NCBI GenBank assembly: GCA_007745835.1
Contig: CP036424.1
Span: 4,575,968 to 4,639,967, forward strand
From: Planctomycetes bacterium MalM25
GTDB taxonomy: Bacteria > Planctomycetota > Planctomycetia > Pirellulales > Lacipirellulaceae
Length of the DNA: 64,000 nucleotides
Direction of reading: 5' to 3'
Positions within the stretch are counted from its first letter, which is position 1. The number at the start of each line of letters is the position of its first letter. The translations under genes were made by a program, and so were the position numbers. Below the pieces are notes generated by a model that saw nothing but the letters and a program-made list of their open reading frames with translations, had not been told where the DNA came from and ran no database searches. Positions 16,504-28,001 of this stretch are shown here, piece after piece.

Positions 16504-16675
16504 CGGGAGGGCTCCTTAGGGGAAGCCACAGTCTACCCGGCTCCGCGGCGACTTCCGCTGCGGGATGCGCAGCAAGAACGACCGTTCACGCAGTGCTCAA
16601 GCTCAATGGGCTCAACAGCACGGACCAAGCTTGGCCCGTGGTCTTGCCCAACCCGTGGCTTTCCTTTCCGTGGGG

Positions 16676-17290
16676 CTACCCCACGACCAACTGCACGAGC
16701 TTGGGCAGCATCTGCCGCATGGCCCGGCTGCGGTGGCTGATCGCGCGCTTCACCGCGGGGCCCATCTGGCCGAAGGTGCGGTGGTACTCGCGGACTTCGA
16801 AGAGCGGGTCGTAGCCGAACCCCCCTTCCCCGCACAGCTCCGTGACAATCCGGCCGTGGCACTCGCCGCGGGTCTCTGCGCGAACCTCACCGCTGGGGTC
16901 GGCGAGCACCAAGAGGGCGACGTAGTGGGCCGCGCGCTTCTCGGGGAGCACGCCCTGGAGGTTCTTCAGCAGCAGCGCGTTGTTCGCGTCGTTGGCGCCG
17001 TGCTCGCCCGCGTAGTGTGCCGAGTCGACGCCGGGGGCTCCATCAAGCGCGTCGACGCACAGGCCGCTGTCGTCCGCCAGCACCCACTGACCGAGCTCGC
17101 GGGCGTACTCGGTCGCCTTCTTGCGGGCGTTGTGCTCGAAGGTGTCGCCGTCCTCATCGACCTCGTGCGTGAGGCCCGGGAAGTCGTCGAGCGTGCGGAC
17201 CGCGACGCCCTGCGGCTCGAGCAGCGCGACGAGCTCGTCGCGCTTCTTCGCGTTGCGGGAACCGATCACGAGGGTTGGCGTGGTGCTCAT
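16676..17290 (-). CDS. rdgB: dITP/XTP pyrophosphatase (Ham1/RdgB)
   Basis: 204 residues. It hydrolyses non-canonical purine triphosphates to monophosphates and so keeps inosine and xanthosine out of DNA. Motifs: IGSRNAKKRDEL at the N-terminus, TFEHNARKKA (about 49-58), VLADDSGLCVDALDGAPGV (about 69-87), EGGFGYDPLF (about 154-163) and KRAISHRSRA near the end. The ATG at 17290 starts MSTTPTL. The annotated frame could extend three codons further, which is less likely. It is not part of an obvious operon. A family B palindrome lies just upstream. Confidence 0.95.
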   Translation of the reverse strand: MSTTPTLVIGSRNAKKRDELVALLEPQGVAVRTLDDFPGLTHEVDEDGDTFEHNARKKATEYARELGQWVLADDSGLCVDALDGAPGVDSAHYAGEHGANDANNALLLKNLQGVLPEKRAAHYVALLVLADPSGEVRAETRGECHGRIVTELCGEGGFGYDPLFEVREYHRTFGQMGPAVKRAISHRSRAMRQMLPKLVQLVVG

Positions 17291-17343
17291 AACGAGCACT
17301 ATCGCTTTCTCGAGCCGTAAAATGAAGCCGCCCTTCCGAGGGC

Positions 17344-17428
17344 TGTAGGAGGGGTCTCCGACCCCGATTCAAGCTGTTCAGCAAACCGAGCTAGCCAAAC
17401 CGAATCGGGGTCGGAGACCCCTCCTACA
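17344..17428. repeat. Family B inverted repeat, copy 2
   Basis: Perfect 27-base arms 17344-17370 and 17402-17428 (TGTAGGAGGGGTCTCCGACC and onward) around a 31-base loop. The loop contains GTTCAGC and GCTAGC, also found in the loop of the copy at 50349. Confidence 0.9.
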
Positions 17429-17452
17429 TGAACGGTTCTTTAGAATCCGGGC

Positions 17453-18721
17453 TCATCGCCGCCAGGCGAAACCGCTGGAGACGCTCCGTTTGGGCGCCTC
17501 GACCACGTGGGGACGGATGTCGAAGGGGATCGCTTTGAGCGGCTCCTTCGGGTCGTCGCTCACCTTCACGTGGGCGTACTTCGGATTCATCCCGCCGGCG
17601 ACCTGGCCGACCTCGCTGCTGTACAAGTTATTGAAGGTCTGACGCAGCTCCTGGCGCTGGGCGTCGGCCGAGGGGAGCCGCTGCTGCGCGAGGGGCGTGG
17701 TCGGCGTATTGAACGCGGCGCCGAACGTGCGGATGATGTCGACCACGTCGCCCTTGGGCTCACCGTCGGCGCCCTTCACGTCGTCGAACGAGCCGACCAT
17801 CACGCAGCTCTCGGTGCGGTCGTGGAACTCGTAGGCGTCCCATCCCTGGCGGCGCATCTCCTCGCAGAGGAAGTGCGCGTTCCAGCTCGCTTCGAGCAGT
17901 GGATCGTCCTTGTCCTTCTTGCGACGGACCTTGCTGCTGCGTCCCTGCTGAGCGCCCAACAGGGTGCCGCGCGCCCGGAACGACGCGACCTTCACGCTGT
18001 AGCGGCCGGGGATCTCGAGCGCCGAGTGGTCGAGGTCCTTGTTCATCTTCTCCACGAACTTGTCGACGCCCTTCGGCACGAAGTACTCCTCGGGCAACAG
18101 CGGGTTGCGCGTGAGGAAGGCGGTCTGCATCGGGCCGTTGGCGGTCTTCTTGCCCGCGAGCGCCGCGACCATCTGCTGGCGGTAGCCGGCGAAGTTCTGC
18201 GACGTGTGGCCGTCCGCGTTGGGGCGGAGGGCGGCGGGGCTGTGGCTCTTGATCGTGACCAGGTCGCGCTCCGCGATCGAGTCGTCGTACGCCGGGTAGT
18301 CGCCCACCAGGACGGCCCACTCCTGGCGTTTGTCGCCGTGCTTGTACTGCATCTTGATCGGCGCGCCGTAGCGGTCGACTCCCCGCCCGACCGGCTCGTC
18401 GCCCGCCAGGTCGAAGGTCATCTGGTGCAGGTAGGTCGGCAGGCCGAGCGTCTGGCGCAATTCGTGACAGAGATCGCGAGCTTGGTTCTCCGCGCCCGCG
18501 CCGGAGAACGTGGTCGCCAGAATCAGCCAGGGGCCCGACTGTTGGGTCAGCGCGAGCGAAGCGACCGGCATCTGGGCCGACGCCTGCCGCACGGGCTGCT
18601 GCGCCGCGGGGGCGGGCCGCTCCTTCTTCTTCGAGCGGAACGGGTTCCAGAACTGCGCCTCGCAGGGGGCAGCCAGGGCCAAGCCGGCCAGCAGGCAAAC
18701 AATCGTTTGGGCGGTACGCAT
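17453..18721 (-). CDS. Exported SPOR-like hypothetical protein
   Basis: 422 residues, with the signal peptide MRTAQTIVCLLAGLALAAPC and cleavage near CEAQ. Two segments have the strand-helix layout of SPOR/sporulation-related repeats: GPWLILATTFSGAGAENQAR with DLCHELRQTLGLPTYL (about 62-98), and GRYSVKVASFRARG with MRRQGWDAYEFHDRTESCVM and VGSFDDV (about 245-315). SPOR domains bind denuded peptidoglycan, so this may be a cell-wall-associated protein, but the match is by pattern only. GGAAGGA precedes the start. The family seems to be planctomycete-specific. Confidence 0.75.
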   Translation of the reverse strand: MRTAQTIVCLLAGLALAAPCEAQFWNPFRSKKKERPAPAAQQPVRQASAQMPVASLALTQQSGPWLILATTFSGAGAENQARDLCHELRQTLGLPTYLHQMTFDLAGDEPVGRGVDRYGAPIKMQYKHGDKRQEWAVLVGDYPAYDDSIAERDLVTIKSHSPAALRPNADGHTSQNFAGYRQQMVAALAGKKTANGPMQTAFLTRNPLLPEEYFVPKGVDKFVEKMNKDLDHSALEIPGRYSVKVASFRARGTLLGAQQGRSSKVRRKKDKDDPLLEASWNAHFLCEEMRRQGWDAYEFHDRTESCVMVGSFDDVKGADGEPKGDVVDIIRTFGAAFNTPTTPLAQQRLPSADAQRQELRQTFNNLYSSEVGQVAGGMNPKYAHVKVSDDPKEPLKAIPFDIRPHVVEAPKRSVSSGFAWRR

Positions 18722-18974
18722 GGGACGGTCCTTCCCTTCGCGGGGACATCTGGGAACGGGAGCGGCGAGGACCGTAGCAAAGGGCCCGAGGGGCTCCTAG
18801 AGAGATCCATACGCGCCAGGAAGCCCCGAATCCGCCGCCCCGCGCCGCCGCGGGCGGGGTAGGATGGGGCATCCGGGAAGGTCCAAGATCGCCCGCGGGG
18901 CGGCGAAATCCGTCCGTCCCCTACAATCGGACCCCGGACTCCTCCGAGCCCCTGACCCAACGCCAAGACACGCT

Positions 18975-20885
18975 ATGAACGCCCGTCTGACGCTGATCCC
19001 GCTTCTGCTGCTCGCCCTCAGCCTCCCCAGCCCAGCGGTTTACGCCGACACGGCCACGGCCGAAGCGGAGAAGACCGACGAGAAAACGGGCGAGAAAGCC
19101 GAGTCGAAGTCGGAAGAGAAGAAAGACGAGAAGAAACTCAGCCCCGCCGCCAAGCGGGCCGCCGAACGCGCCCGCAAGCGGGCCGAAGCGTCCAAGCGGG
19201 TCCGCTACGCCGAGTTTGTCCTGAAGGGCGAGCTGCCCGAGTCGCCCGGCGGGTCGGGCCCGTTCGGCGAGCTGTCGATCGATCTGCGCAAGCAGGTCGC
19301 CCGCATCGACCAAGCCGCGGAGGACGACCGCATCAAGGGGATGGTCCTGCGGGTGCGCGACGTCGCGCTGGGACGCGGCGCGCGGCACGAGCTCCGCCAG
19401 GCGATCGCCCGCTTCCGCGCCACCGGCAAGCCGGCCATCGCCGAGCTGGAGGCCGCCATGGCGCCCGGCTACTTGGTCGCGTGCGCGTGCGACGAGGTCG
19501 TCATGCCCGAGTCGGGCTTCCTGGTGATGACCGGCGTGCGGGCCGAGCCGATGTTCTTCAAGGGGATGCTCTCCAAAATCGGCGTGAAGGCGGACTTCAT
19601 CCACGTCGGCGACGCCAAGGGCGCCGCCGAACCCTACACCCGCCGCGCCTGGAGTGAGCCGGTCAAGGCGAACATCACGTCGATGATCGACGACCTCTTC
19701 GAGCAGATGATCGACACGATCGCGATGGACCGCCCCATGAAGCGGGGCAAGGTCCGCGAGGCGATCGACCACGGCCTGCTCACCGCGACCCAAGCGCACG
19801 AGTACGGCCTGATCGACCGGCTGGCGTACAGCGGCTCGCTCCGCGAGACGCTCCAGGAGCGGCACGACGACCAACCGGTCGTCTTCGTCCGCAACTACGG
19901 CAAGAAGAAGGTCGACACCGACTTCAGCGGCCCGGCCGGCTTCTTCAAGCTCATGGGCATGATCGCCGGCGGCAGCAAGTCGTCCGGCGGCAGCGGCGAC
20001 CAGGTCGCCATCGTCTACGCCGTCGGCCCGATCATGACCGGCGAGAGCGAGGTCAGCCCGTTCGGCGAGAGCAGCTCGGTCGGCTCGACGACGATCGTCA
20101 AAGCGCTCCGCAGCGCCGCCGACAACGACCGCGTGAAGGCGATCGTGCTCCGCGTAAACTCGCCCGGCGGTTCGGCCGTCGCCAGCGACCTGATGTGGAA
20201 CGCGATCCAGCAGATCGATAAGCCGGTCGTCGCCAGCATGGGCGACGTCGCCGCGTCGGGCGGCTACTACCTCTCGATGGGTTGCGACCACATCTTCGCC
20301 GAGCCGACGACCGTGACCGGCTCGATCGGCGTGGTCGGCGGCAAGATGGCGATCGGTGGGCTGCTGGAGAAGATCGGCGTGACGACCGACCTGGTCGCCC
20401 GCGGCAAGAACAGCGGCCTGTTCAGCCCGAACGAAAAATTTACCGACAGCGAGCGCGAGGTGCTCCAGGCGCTGATGGACGACACCTACGACCAGTTCAC
20501 CGCTAAAGCGGCCGCGGGCCGCGGCCTCACGCAGGACCGCATCAAAGAGCTGGGCGGCGGCAGAGTCTACACCGGCCGCCAGGCCGAGCGGCTCGAGCTG
20601 ATCGACGAGCTCGGCGACTTGAAGGCCGCCATCGCGAAAGCGAAGGACCTCGCCGGCCTCGACGAGGACGCCGACGTCGGCATCAAGACCTACCCGAAGG
20701 CGACCGACTTCTTCGAGTCGCTCTTCGGCGACACCGATGAGCAACGCGAGGTGCGCGTCCAACTCGACCTCGGCAACCTCCTGCCCGAGCTGCAAGAGAG
20801 CCTCGACCGGACGGCCTGGATCCGGCGGCTGTTCGCGAAGGAGCCGGTCGGGCTGGTGACCCCGTTCGAGGTGCGGATGCAGTAA
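18975..20885 (+). CDS. sppA: Signal peptide peptidase SppA, 67K type
   Basis: 636 residues. It degrades cleaved signal peptides in the membrane. A signal/anchor (LTLIPLLLLALSLPSPAVYA) opens it. A Lys/Glu-rich linker follows (about 25-75), then two tandem S49 domains. The catalytic lysine of the first domain is in VGDAKGAAEPYTRR (about 215), and the serine of the second is in MGDVAASGGYYLSMGCDH (about 420), followed by VTGSIGVVGGKM. The ATG at 18975 was chosen because it directly opens the signal sequence. A palindrome follows the gene. It is divergent from the SPOR-like gene. Confidence 0.94.
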   Translation: MNARLTLIPLLLLALSLPSPAVYADTATAEAEKTDEKTGEKAESKSEEKKDEKKLSPAAKRAAERARKRAEASKRVRYAEFVLKGELPESPGGSGPFGELSIDLRKQVARIDQAAEDDRIKGMVLRVRDVALGRGARHELRQAIARFRATGKPAIAELEAAMAPGYLVACACDEVVMPESGFLVMTGVRAEPMFFKGMLSKIGVKADFIHVGDAKGAAEPYTRRAWSEPVKANITSMIDDLFEQMIDTIAMDRPMKRGKVREAIDHGLLTATQAHEYGLIDRLAYSGSLRETLQERHDDQPVVFVRNYGKKKVDTDFSGPAGFFKLMGMIAGGSKSSGGSGDQVAIVYAVGPIMTGESEVSPFGESSSVGSTTIVKALRSAADNDRVKAIVLRVNSPGGSAVASDLMWNAIQQIDKPVVASMGDVAASGGYYLSMGCDHIFAEPTTVTGSIGVVGGKMAIGGLLEKIGVTTDLVARGKNSGLFSPNEKFTDSEREVLQALMDDTYDQFTAKAAAGRGLTQDRIKELGGGRVYTGRQAERLELIDELGDLKAAIAKAKDLAGLDEDADVGIKTYPKATDFFESLFGDTDEQREVRVQLDLGNLLPELQESLDRTAWIRRLFAKEPVGLVTPFEVRMQ

Positions 20886-20900
20886 AGCTATGCGAGGTAA

Positions 20901-20922
20901 CCCCGACCAAGCTTGGTCGGGG
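20901..20922 (+). terminator. 22-base perfect palindrome after sppA
   Basis: CCCCGACCAAGCTTGGTCGG then GG is its own reverse complement. It lies 16 bases beyond the sppA stop and is a likely transcription end, though a T-run is lacking. Similar palindromes may be dispersed repeats. Confidence 0.5.
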
Positions 20923-21071
20923 CTATCGTGAGCCGGGCTATCTCGGGGCGGGGCAATAAGGGGTTAAGCCCCTCCCCCAACCCCGCCTAGTTGACCCCTC
21001 GCGCCGCGACTCTCTAGACTGCTGGGCTGGTTTTTGCCCTCCCCCGCCCGCTGTCTGTGTGAGAATCCCCG

Positions 21072-22379
21072 GTGCCCGGAACCGCGATTATTGGCCTCCA
21101 GTGGGGGGATGAAGCCAAGGGCAAGCTGGTCGACCTGCTCACCCCGCGGCACGATTTCGTCGTCCGCTTCCAGGGGGGCGCCAACGCGGGCCACACGGTC
21201 GTCGTCGGCGACGAGGTCTACAAGCTCTCGCTGCTGCCCAGCGGCGTGATCACCGAGGGGGTCACCTCGGTCATCGCCGGCGGGGTGGTCGTCAATCCCG
21301 CCAAGGCGATCGAGGAGCTCGACGAGCTCTCCGGGCGCGGCGTCGAGGGGCTGGAGCGGAACCTCAAGATCAGCGACCGCGCGCACGTCATCCTTCCCTG
21401 GCACTTCGCCGAGGATCGCGCGCTCGACAAGAACACGTCCGACGGCGAGGACATCGGCACCACGCAGCGCGGCATCGGCCCCTGCTACCGCGACAAGGTC
21501 GCGCGGTCGCACGCGATCCGCTTCGGCGACCTGTACCGCGACGACCTGCGTGAGCGGATCGAGCACGTCGTCGCCGCCAAGCAGCCGGTGCTCGATGTGA
21601 TGGCCGGTGGAGAAGCAGATCAGCTGAACGCCGCCGCCATCTACGACCAGTACCGCGGCTTCGCCGAGCGGCTTAAGCCGCACGTCACCGACACGACCGA
21701 CATGCTGCTCGGCGCCGCCGAAGCGGGCAAGAAAATCCTCTTCGAGGGCGCGCAGGGCGCGCTCTTGGACGTCGACCACGGCACCTACCCGTTCGTGACC
21801 AGCAGCAACGCCTCGGGCGTGGGCATCCCGGCCGGCTCGGGTCTGCCGTCGCGGTACATCAACCACACACTGGGCGTCGTGAAGGCGTACTCGACGCGCG
21901 TCGGCGGGGGGCCCTTCCCCACCGAGCAGGACAACGACCAGGGCCAGAAGCTCCGCGACCAGGGCAACGAGTACGGCACGGTCACCAAACGCCCCCGCCG
22001 GTGCGGCTGGCTCGACGCGGTCGCCGTCCGCTACACGGCGCGGCTGGGCGGGGTCGACGCGATCGCCGTCATGCTGCTCGACGTGCTCAGCGGCTTCGAA
22101 GAGCTGAAGATCTGCACCGAGTACGAGCTGGACGGCGAGCGGACCCGCGTCTTCCCGAGCCACGTCGACGACCTCCGCCGCGTGAAGCCGGTCTTCGAGA
22201 CCCTGCCCGGCTGGAGCGAGGACGTCACCGGCGTGCGGAGCGTCGACGACCTGCCCGCCGCCGCCCGGGGCTACCTCGACCGCGTGAGCGAGCTGGTCGA
22301 GCGGCCGGTGTCGATCGTCTCGGTCGGGCCGGGCCGCGACCAGACGATGCTCACAGCCGAAGCGGAACTCCTGGCGTAG
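21072..22379 (+). CDS. purA: Adenylosuccinate synthetase
   Basis: 435 residues. It makes adenylosuccinate from IMP, aspartate and GTP, the first step from IMP to AMP. The phosphate loop is GLQWGDEAKGKLVDLL (about 8-23, catalytic Asp). Also seen are GANAGHTVVV (about 38-47), TTQRGIGPCYRDK, FEGAQGALLDVDHGTYPFVT (about 225-244) and RVGGGPFPTE (about 276). The start is GTG, with no nearer ATG before the conserved GTAIIGLQWG. It is likely its own transcription unit. Confidence 0.97.
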   Translation: MPGTAIIGLQWGDEAKGKLVDLLTPRHDFVVRFQGGANAGHTVVVGDEVYKLSLLPSGVITEGVTSVIAGGVVVNPAKAIEELDELSGRGVEGLERNLKISDRAHVILPWHFAEDRALDKNTSDGEDIGTTQRGIGPCYRDKVARSHAIRFGDLYRDDLRERIEHVVAAKQPVLDVMAGGEADQLNAAAIYDQYRGFAERLKPHVTDTTDMLLGAAEAGKKILFEGAQGALLDVDHGTYPFVTSSNASGVGIPAGSGLPSRYINHTLGVVKAYSTRVGGGPFPTEQDNDQGQKLRDQGNEYGTVTKRPRRCGWLDAVAVRYTARLGGVDAIAVMLLDVLSGFEELKICTEYELDGERTRVFPSHVDDLRRVKPVFETLPGWSEDVTGVRSVDDLPAAARGYLDRVSELVERPVSIVSVGPGRDQTMLTAEAELLA

Positions 22380-22483
22380 CCGGGGGTTCAAAGGCACAGA
22401 AGTCGCTCCCACGGCGGGTCACTTCGGCCGGGGCTTCTACAATCGGTCTTTGCACACCGAACCGCGAGGCGCATCTTCTCCTT

Positions 22484-23251
22484 ATGTCCGCTTCCCCGAC
22501 CGCCGTCACAACGCCCGCCGACCTGGAGGAGTTGCCGGCGGAGCGTTGGCCGCGGCACATCGCCATCATCATGGACGGCAACGGCCGCTGGGCCCAACGC
22601 CAGGGCCTCGCCCGCATGATGGGGCACGACCGGGGCGGGCACGTCGTGCGGGCGATCACGCGCGAGTGCGCCCGACTGCCGCACGTCGACCAGCTCACGC
22701 TCTACTGCCTGTCGAGCGAGAACTGGAAACGCCCCCAGGAGGAGCTCGACTTCCTCATGCAGCTGCTCGAGGCGTACCTCGTCAACGAGCGGCCGATCAT
22801 GATGGAGGACAACGTCCAGGTCGGCATGCTCGGCCGCCGCGAAGGCATCCCGCAGCGGGTGCTCGACGAGCTCGACAAGACGGTCGAGCTCAGCCGGGCG
22901 AACGACGGCCTGCGGCTGAACCTCGCGATCAACTACGGCGGGCGGGGCGAGCTGGCCGACGCGATGCGCGCCCTCGGCCGCCGGGTCCGCGACGGCGAGC
23001 TCGAGCCGGACGCCATCGACGAAGCGGCCATCTCCAACGCCCTCGACACCGAGGGACGCCCCGACCCCGACCTGCTGATCCGCACCGCGGGCGAGATGCG
23101 GATCAGCAACTTCCTGCTGTGGCAGATCAGCTACGCGGAGATTTGGGTCACCGAGAAACCGTGGCCCGATTTCGACGAATCGACCCTGCACGACGCCATC
23201 CGTGACTACGCTAACCGGGAACGCCGCTTCGGCGGGCTCAACCCGGGCTAG
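22484..23251 (+). CDS. uppS: Isoprenyl transferase (undecaprenyl diphosphate synthase)
   Basis: 255 residues. It builds the C55 lipid carrier for cell-wall sugars by cis condensation of isopentenyl diphosphate. Motifs: HIAIIMDGNGRWAQRQGL (about 25-42, catalytic Asp), GHDRGGHVVR, LTLYCLSSENWKRP (about 72-85), DLLIRTAGEMRISNFLLWQ (about 199-217) and the ending YANRERRFGG. A 24-residue N-terminal extension precedes the fold. It is followed by cdsA after a 249-base repeat-filled gap. The pairing uppS-cdsA is common in bacteria. Confidence 0.96.
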   Translation: MSASPTAVTTPADLEELPAERWPRHIAIIMDGNGRWAQRQGLARMMGHDRGGHVVRAITRECARLPHVDQLTLYCLSSENWKRPQEELDFLMQLLEAYLVNERPIMMEDNVQVGMLGRREGIPQRVLDELDKTVELSRANDGLRLNLAINYGGRGELADAMRALGRRVRDGELEPDAIDEAAISNALDTEGRPDPDLLIRTAGEMRISNFLLWQISYAEIWVTEKPWPDFDESTLHDAIRDYANRERRFGGLNPG

Positions 23252-23274
23252 ACCGCGCGGTGGCTGGGAGACCT

Positions 23275-23456
23275 TAGGAAGGGAGATGTTGGAGATGAGG
23301 GGGGATAAGGAGATGGCGGCTGCTTGGGACCAACCGACACGGCTTTGTTGGCGGCTTCTAATCCGTCAGTCAAGGAGATCCGTTTAGCCGTCTCGGTCCG
23401 CCCCACAAGAACGCCATCCCCCTATCCCCAATTCATCCCCTCATCTCCCCTTCATC
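23275..23456. repeat. Family D paired GAGATGAGG repeat
   Basis: The left part GGAGATGAGGGGGGATAAGG and right part CCATCCCCCTATCCCC plus CATCCCCTCATCTCCCC are imperfect inverted copies, about 100 bases apart. A fragment with the same purine-rich texture (GGGAGATGAAGGGGGAGATG) occurs at about 31353. This fills most of the uppS-cdsA gap. Confidence 0.6.
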
Positions 23457-23500
23457 AGGCCTCCCCACACAACGCTTTCCTGTACCACTAGCGCATCACC

Positions 23501-24442
23501 TTGCTTCACTGGCGACTGATCCTTGGCGTGCTGTTGGTGGCGATCTTGGGATCGCTCGCCTGGGCTGACTACGGATCGTCGTATCCGGGGCTGATCATGT
23601 CGCCCCTGGCGATCGCCGGCGCCTTCTTGGCGGCGGGGGAGCTGGTGCGGATGTTCGAGCACGACCCGAACCTCGCCTCGCCCTCGCGGTACCTGGTGAT
23701 CCCCGGCGCGGTGCTGACCGTCCTGGCAAGCTGCGCCCCGATGGCTTGGCCCCCCGGCGTCGAGGCGTCGGCCGAGAGCGCAGCGGCGGCGATCGGCCGC
23801 GTCGGCTGGGTGGCGGTCGGGCTGGCCGCCTCGTGCCTGCTGGTCTTCTGCTCGGAGATGCTCCGCTTCCGCCAGGCGGGCTCGGCGACCTCGCGGCTGG
23901 CGCTGGCCGTGTTCGGCATCGCCTACGCGGGCGGGCTCATGGGCTTTGTCGTGCAGTTGCGGCTCTTGCGGGACGGGCCCTGGGGACCGGACGGTCGGTG
24001 GGGCATGCTCGCGCTTCTGTCGCTGATTGTTGTTGTGAAGACGAACGACATCGGCGCCTACGTCGCGGGCCGGCTCTTCGGACGCCACAAGATGGCGCCC
24101 GTGCTCAGCCCCGGTAAAACCTGGGAGGGGGCGGCCGGTGGCTTCCTGCTGTCGACCGTCGCCACGCTCGCCACGCTCGGGCCGCTGGCCCACGCGATGG
24201 GCTGCGACAGCGGGCGGGACCGGCTCTCCTGGTTCGCTGGCAGCTTGATCTACGCCCTGCTGGTGGGCGCCGCGGGAGTGGCGGGCGACCTGGCCGTCTC
24301 GCTGCTCAAGCGAGACGCCGACGTGAAGCACTCCAGCACCTGGATGCCCGGTTTCGGCGGGGTGCTCGATGTGTTGGACTCGATTCTCTTCGCGGCCCCG
24401 GTCGCGTTTCTGCTGTGGCTGGCACGCTGTGTGGGCCCCTAA
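23501..24442 (+). CDS. cdsA: Phosphatidate cytidylyltransferase
   Basis: 313 residues with about seven or eight membrane helices. It makes CDP-diacylglycerol, the precursor of bacterial phospholipids. The conserved cytoplasmic loop KTNDIGAYVAGRLFGRHKMA followed by PVLSPGKTWEGAAGG (about 179-213) is clear. The CDP signature occurs near residues 265-295 as GDLAVSLLKRDADVKHSSTW then MPGFGGVLDVLDSI, with V where R is usual in DRxDS. The start is TTG at 23501. An in-frame TAG 12 bases upstream leaves no other canonical start. It follows uppS. Confidence 0.95.
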   Translation: MLHWRLILGVLLVAILGSLAWADYGSSYPGLIMSPLAIAGAFLAAGELVRMFEHDPNLASPSRYLVIPGAVLTVLASCAPMAWPPGVEASAESAAAAIGRVGWVAVGLAASCLLVFCSEMLRFRQAGSATSRLALAVFGIAYAGGLMGFVVQLRLLRDGPWGPDGRWGMLALLSLIVVVKTNDIGAYVAGRLFGRHKMAPVLSPGKTWEGAAGGFLLSTVATLATLGPLAHAMGCDSGRDRLSWFAGSLIYALLVGAAGVAGDLAVSLLKRDADVKHSSTWMPGFGGVLDVLDSILFAAPVAFLLWLARCVGP

Positions 24443-24656
24443 GCGGGGGGACCGCGGCGGCGCAATCCCCCCAGGCCCTCCAGCCGACAATCTCTGCGGG
24501 GATCACCACCCCCCGCGGGCCAGCCGCTGGGCAGCGAGTCGAGCGGTTGGGTATAGTTGCAACGGCGCGGAACCGCCTCGCCAACGGACCCCCGGCGGCG
24601 GCCCCACCGACGCGACCCCCAACACCTCGCGCGCCCTGATCGGCGCGACTTCGCGG

Positions 24657-25601
24657 ATGATCGAAGCAACCATTCCGATCGGCGGCCCGGAAGAGGCCGT
24701 GCTCTTGTTCGGCGTTGGGGACCAGCACCTCAAGCGCGTGCGTCAGAGCGCGCCGGCCAAGATCGCGACCCGCGACGGGCGCATCCACCTGTCCGGCGAT
24801 GAGGAGGCGGTCATCGCGGCGACCGCCATCTTCGAGCGCCTCAAGTCGGCGGTCGGTCACGAAGGCGCGCTCACCGCCGAACGGGTCGATGAGATCGTCT
24901 CGGAAGTGACCGGCGACAAGCCGTCGAAGGCGGCCGGCGTGCAGGTCGTGATCCAGCAGCCGGGCGTGACGATCCGCCCCCGCACCGAGGGGCAGGCGAC
25001 CTACCTGCAAGCGATCCGCGAGCACGACTGCGTCTTCTGCGTTGGCCCCGCCGGCACGGGCAAGACCTACTTGGCGGTCGCCGCCGCGGTCGAGGCGCTG
25101 CGCAACAAACAGATCCGCAAGATCGTGCTGGTCCGCCCCGCGGTCGAGGCGGGCGAGAGCCTCGGCTTCTTGCCGGGTGACCTGCAAGCGAAGATCCACC
25201 CCTACCTCCGCCCGCTGCTCGACGCGTTGGGCGAGATGATGGACTACGATCAGCTGAAGCGCTACACGAGTGAAGACATCATCGAGGTGGCCCCACTCGC
25301 TTACATGCGAGGTCGCACGCTGAACAACGCGTTCATCATCATGGACGAGGGCCAGAACACGACCGTTCCGCAGATGAAGATGTTCCTCACGCGGATGGGC
25401 GCCAGCTCGAAGATGGTCATCACCGGCGATAAGACGCAGGTTGACCTGCCGAAGGGCACGACCAGCGGCCTCGCCGACGCCGTGCAAAGGCTCGGCGGGA
25501 TCGACGGCCTGTCCTGCGTCGAGCTTCACGACCGCGACATCGTTCGCCACCGCTTGGTGAGCGCGATCGTTAACGCCTACGAGAAGGGGGGCGCGGGGTG
25601 A
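24657..25601 (+). CDS. PhoH-family ATPase
   Basis: 314 residues. PhoH-like proteins are RNA-linked P-loop ATPases, usually beside ybeY as here. An N-terminal KH-like region (about 1-95) leads to the Walker A GPAGTGKTYLAVAAAVEAL (about 125) and the Walker B IIMDEGQNTT (about 223-232), where most homologues have DEAQN. Also present are LVRPAVEAGESLGFLPGDLQ and MVITGDKTQVDLPKG (about 245-260). The ATG at 24657 was preferred. Upstream in-frame sequence of about 90 codons looks non-coding. It opens the phoH-pgpH-ybeY-corC cluster. Confidence 0.93.
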   Translation: MIEATIPIGGPEEAVLLFGVGDQHLKRVRQSAPAKIATRDGRIHLSGDEEAVIAATAIFERLKSAVGHEGALTAERVDEIVSEVTGDKPSKAAGVQVVIQQPGVTIRPRTEGQATYLQAIREHDCVFCVGPAGTGKTYLAVAAAVEALRNKQIRKIVLVRPAVEAGESLGFLPGDLQAKIHPYLRPLLDALGEMMDYDQLKRYTSEDIIEVAPLAYMRGRTLNNAFIIMDEGQNTTVPQMKMFLTRMGASSKMVITGDKTQVDLPKGTTSGLADAVQRLGGIDGLSCVELHDRDIVRHRLVSAIVNAYEKGGAG

Positions 25602-25659
25602 CGCCCCGCCGCGCGCCGGCCCCCACCCCGGGGACCCGACGCGTGCCGGTCGCCCGACC

Positions 25660-27915
<2,256 letters not shown>

Positions 27916-28001
27916 AGGAGCTTCCCCAAAAGCCGCCGCGGACTTGCTAAGCTAGTCCTCAGACGCCGCTCCCTAGTGCCGGGAAGCCTCCTCCCACTTC
28001 G

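Noticed and set aside
16600-16675. Possible hairpin gene or small RNA in the gap between the deiminase-like and rdgB genes
   Set aside because: Only short imperfect pairing (ACCAAGCTTGGCCC region) was seen, with no T-run and no conserved RNA motif.
18921-20795. Minus-strand open frame of 624 codons opposite sppA
   Set aside because: It mirrors sppA over its whole length. SppA motifs are unambiguous and the antisense frame has no recognisable domain.
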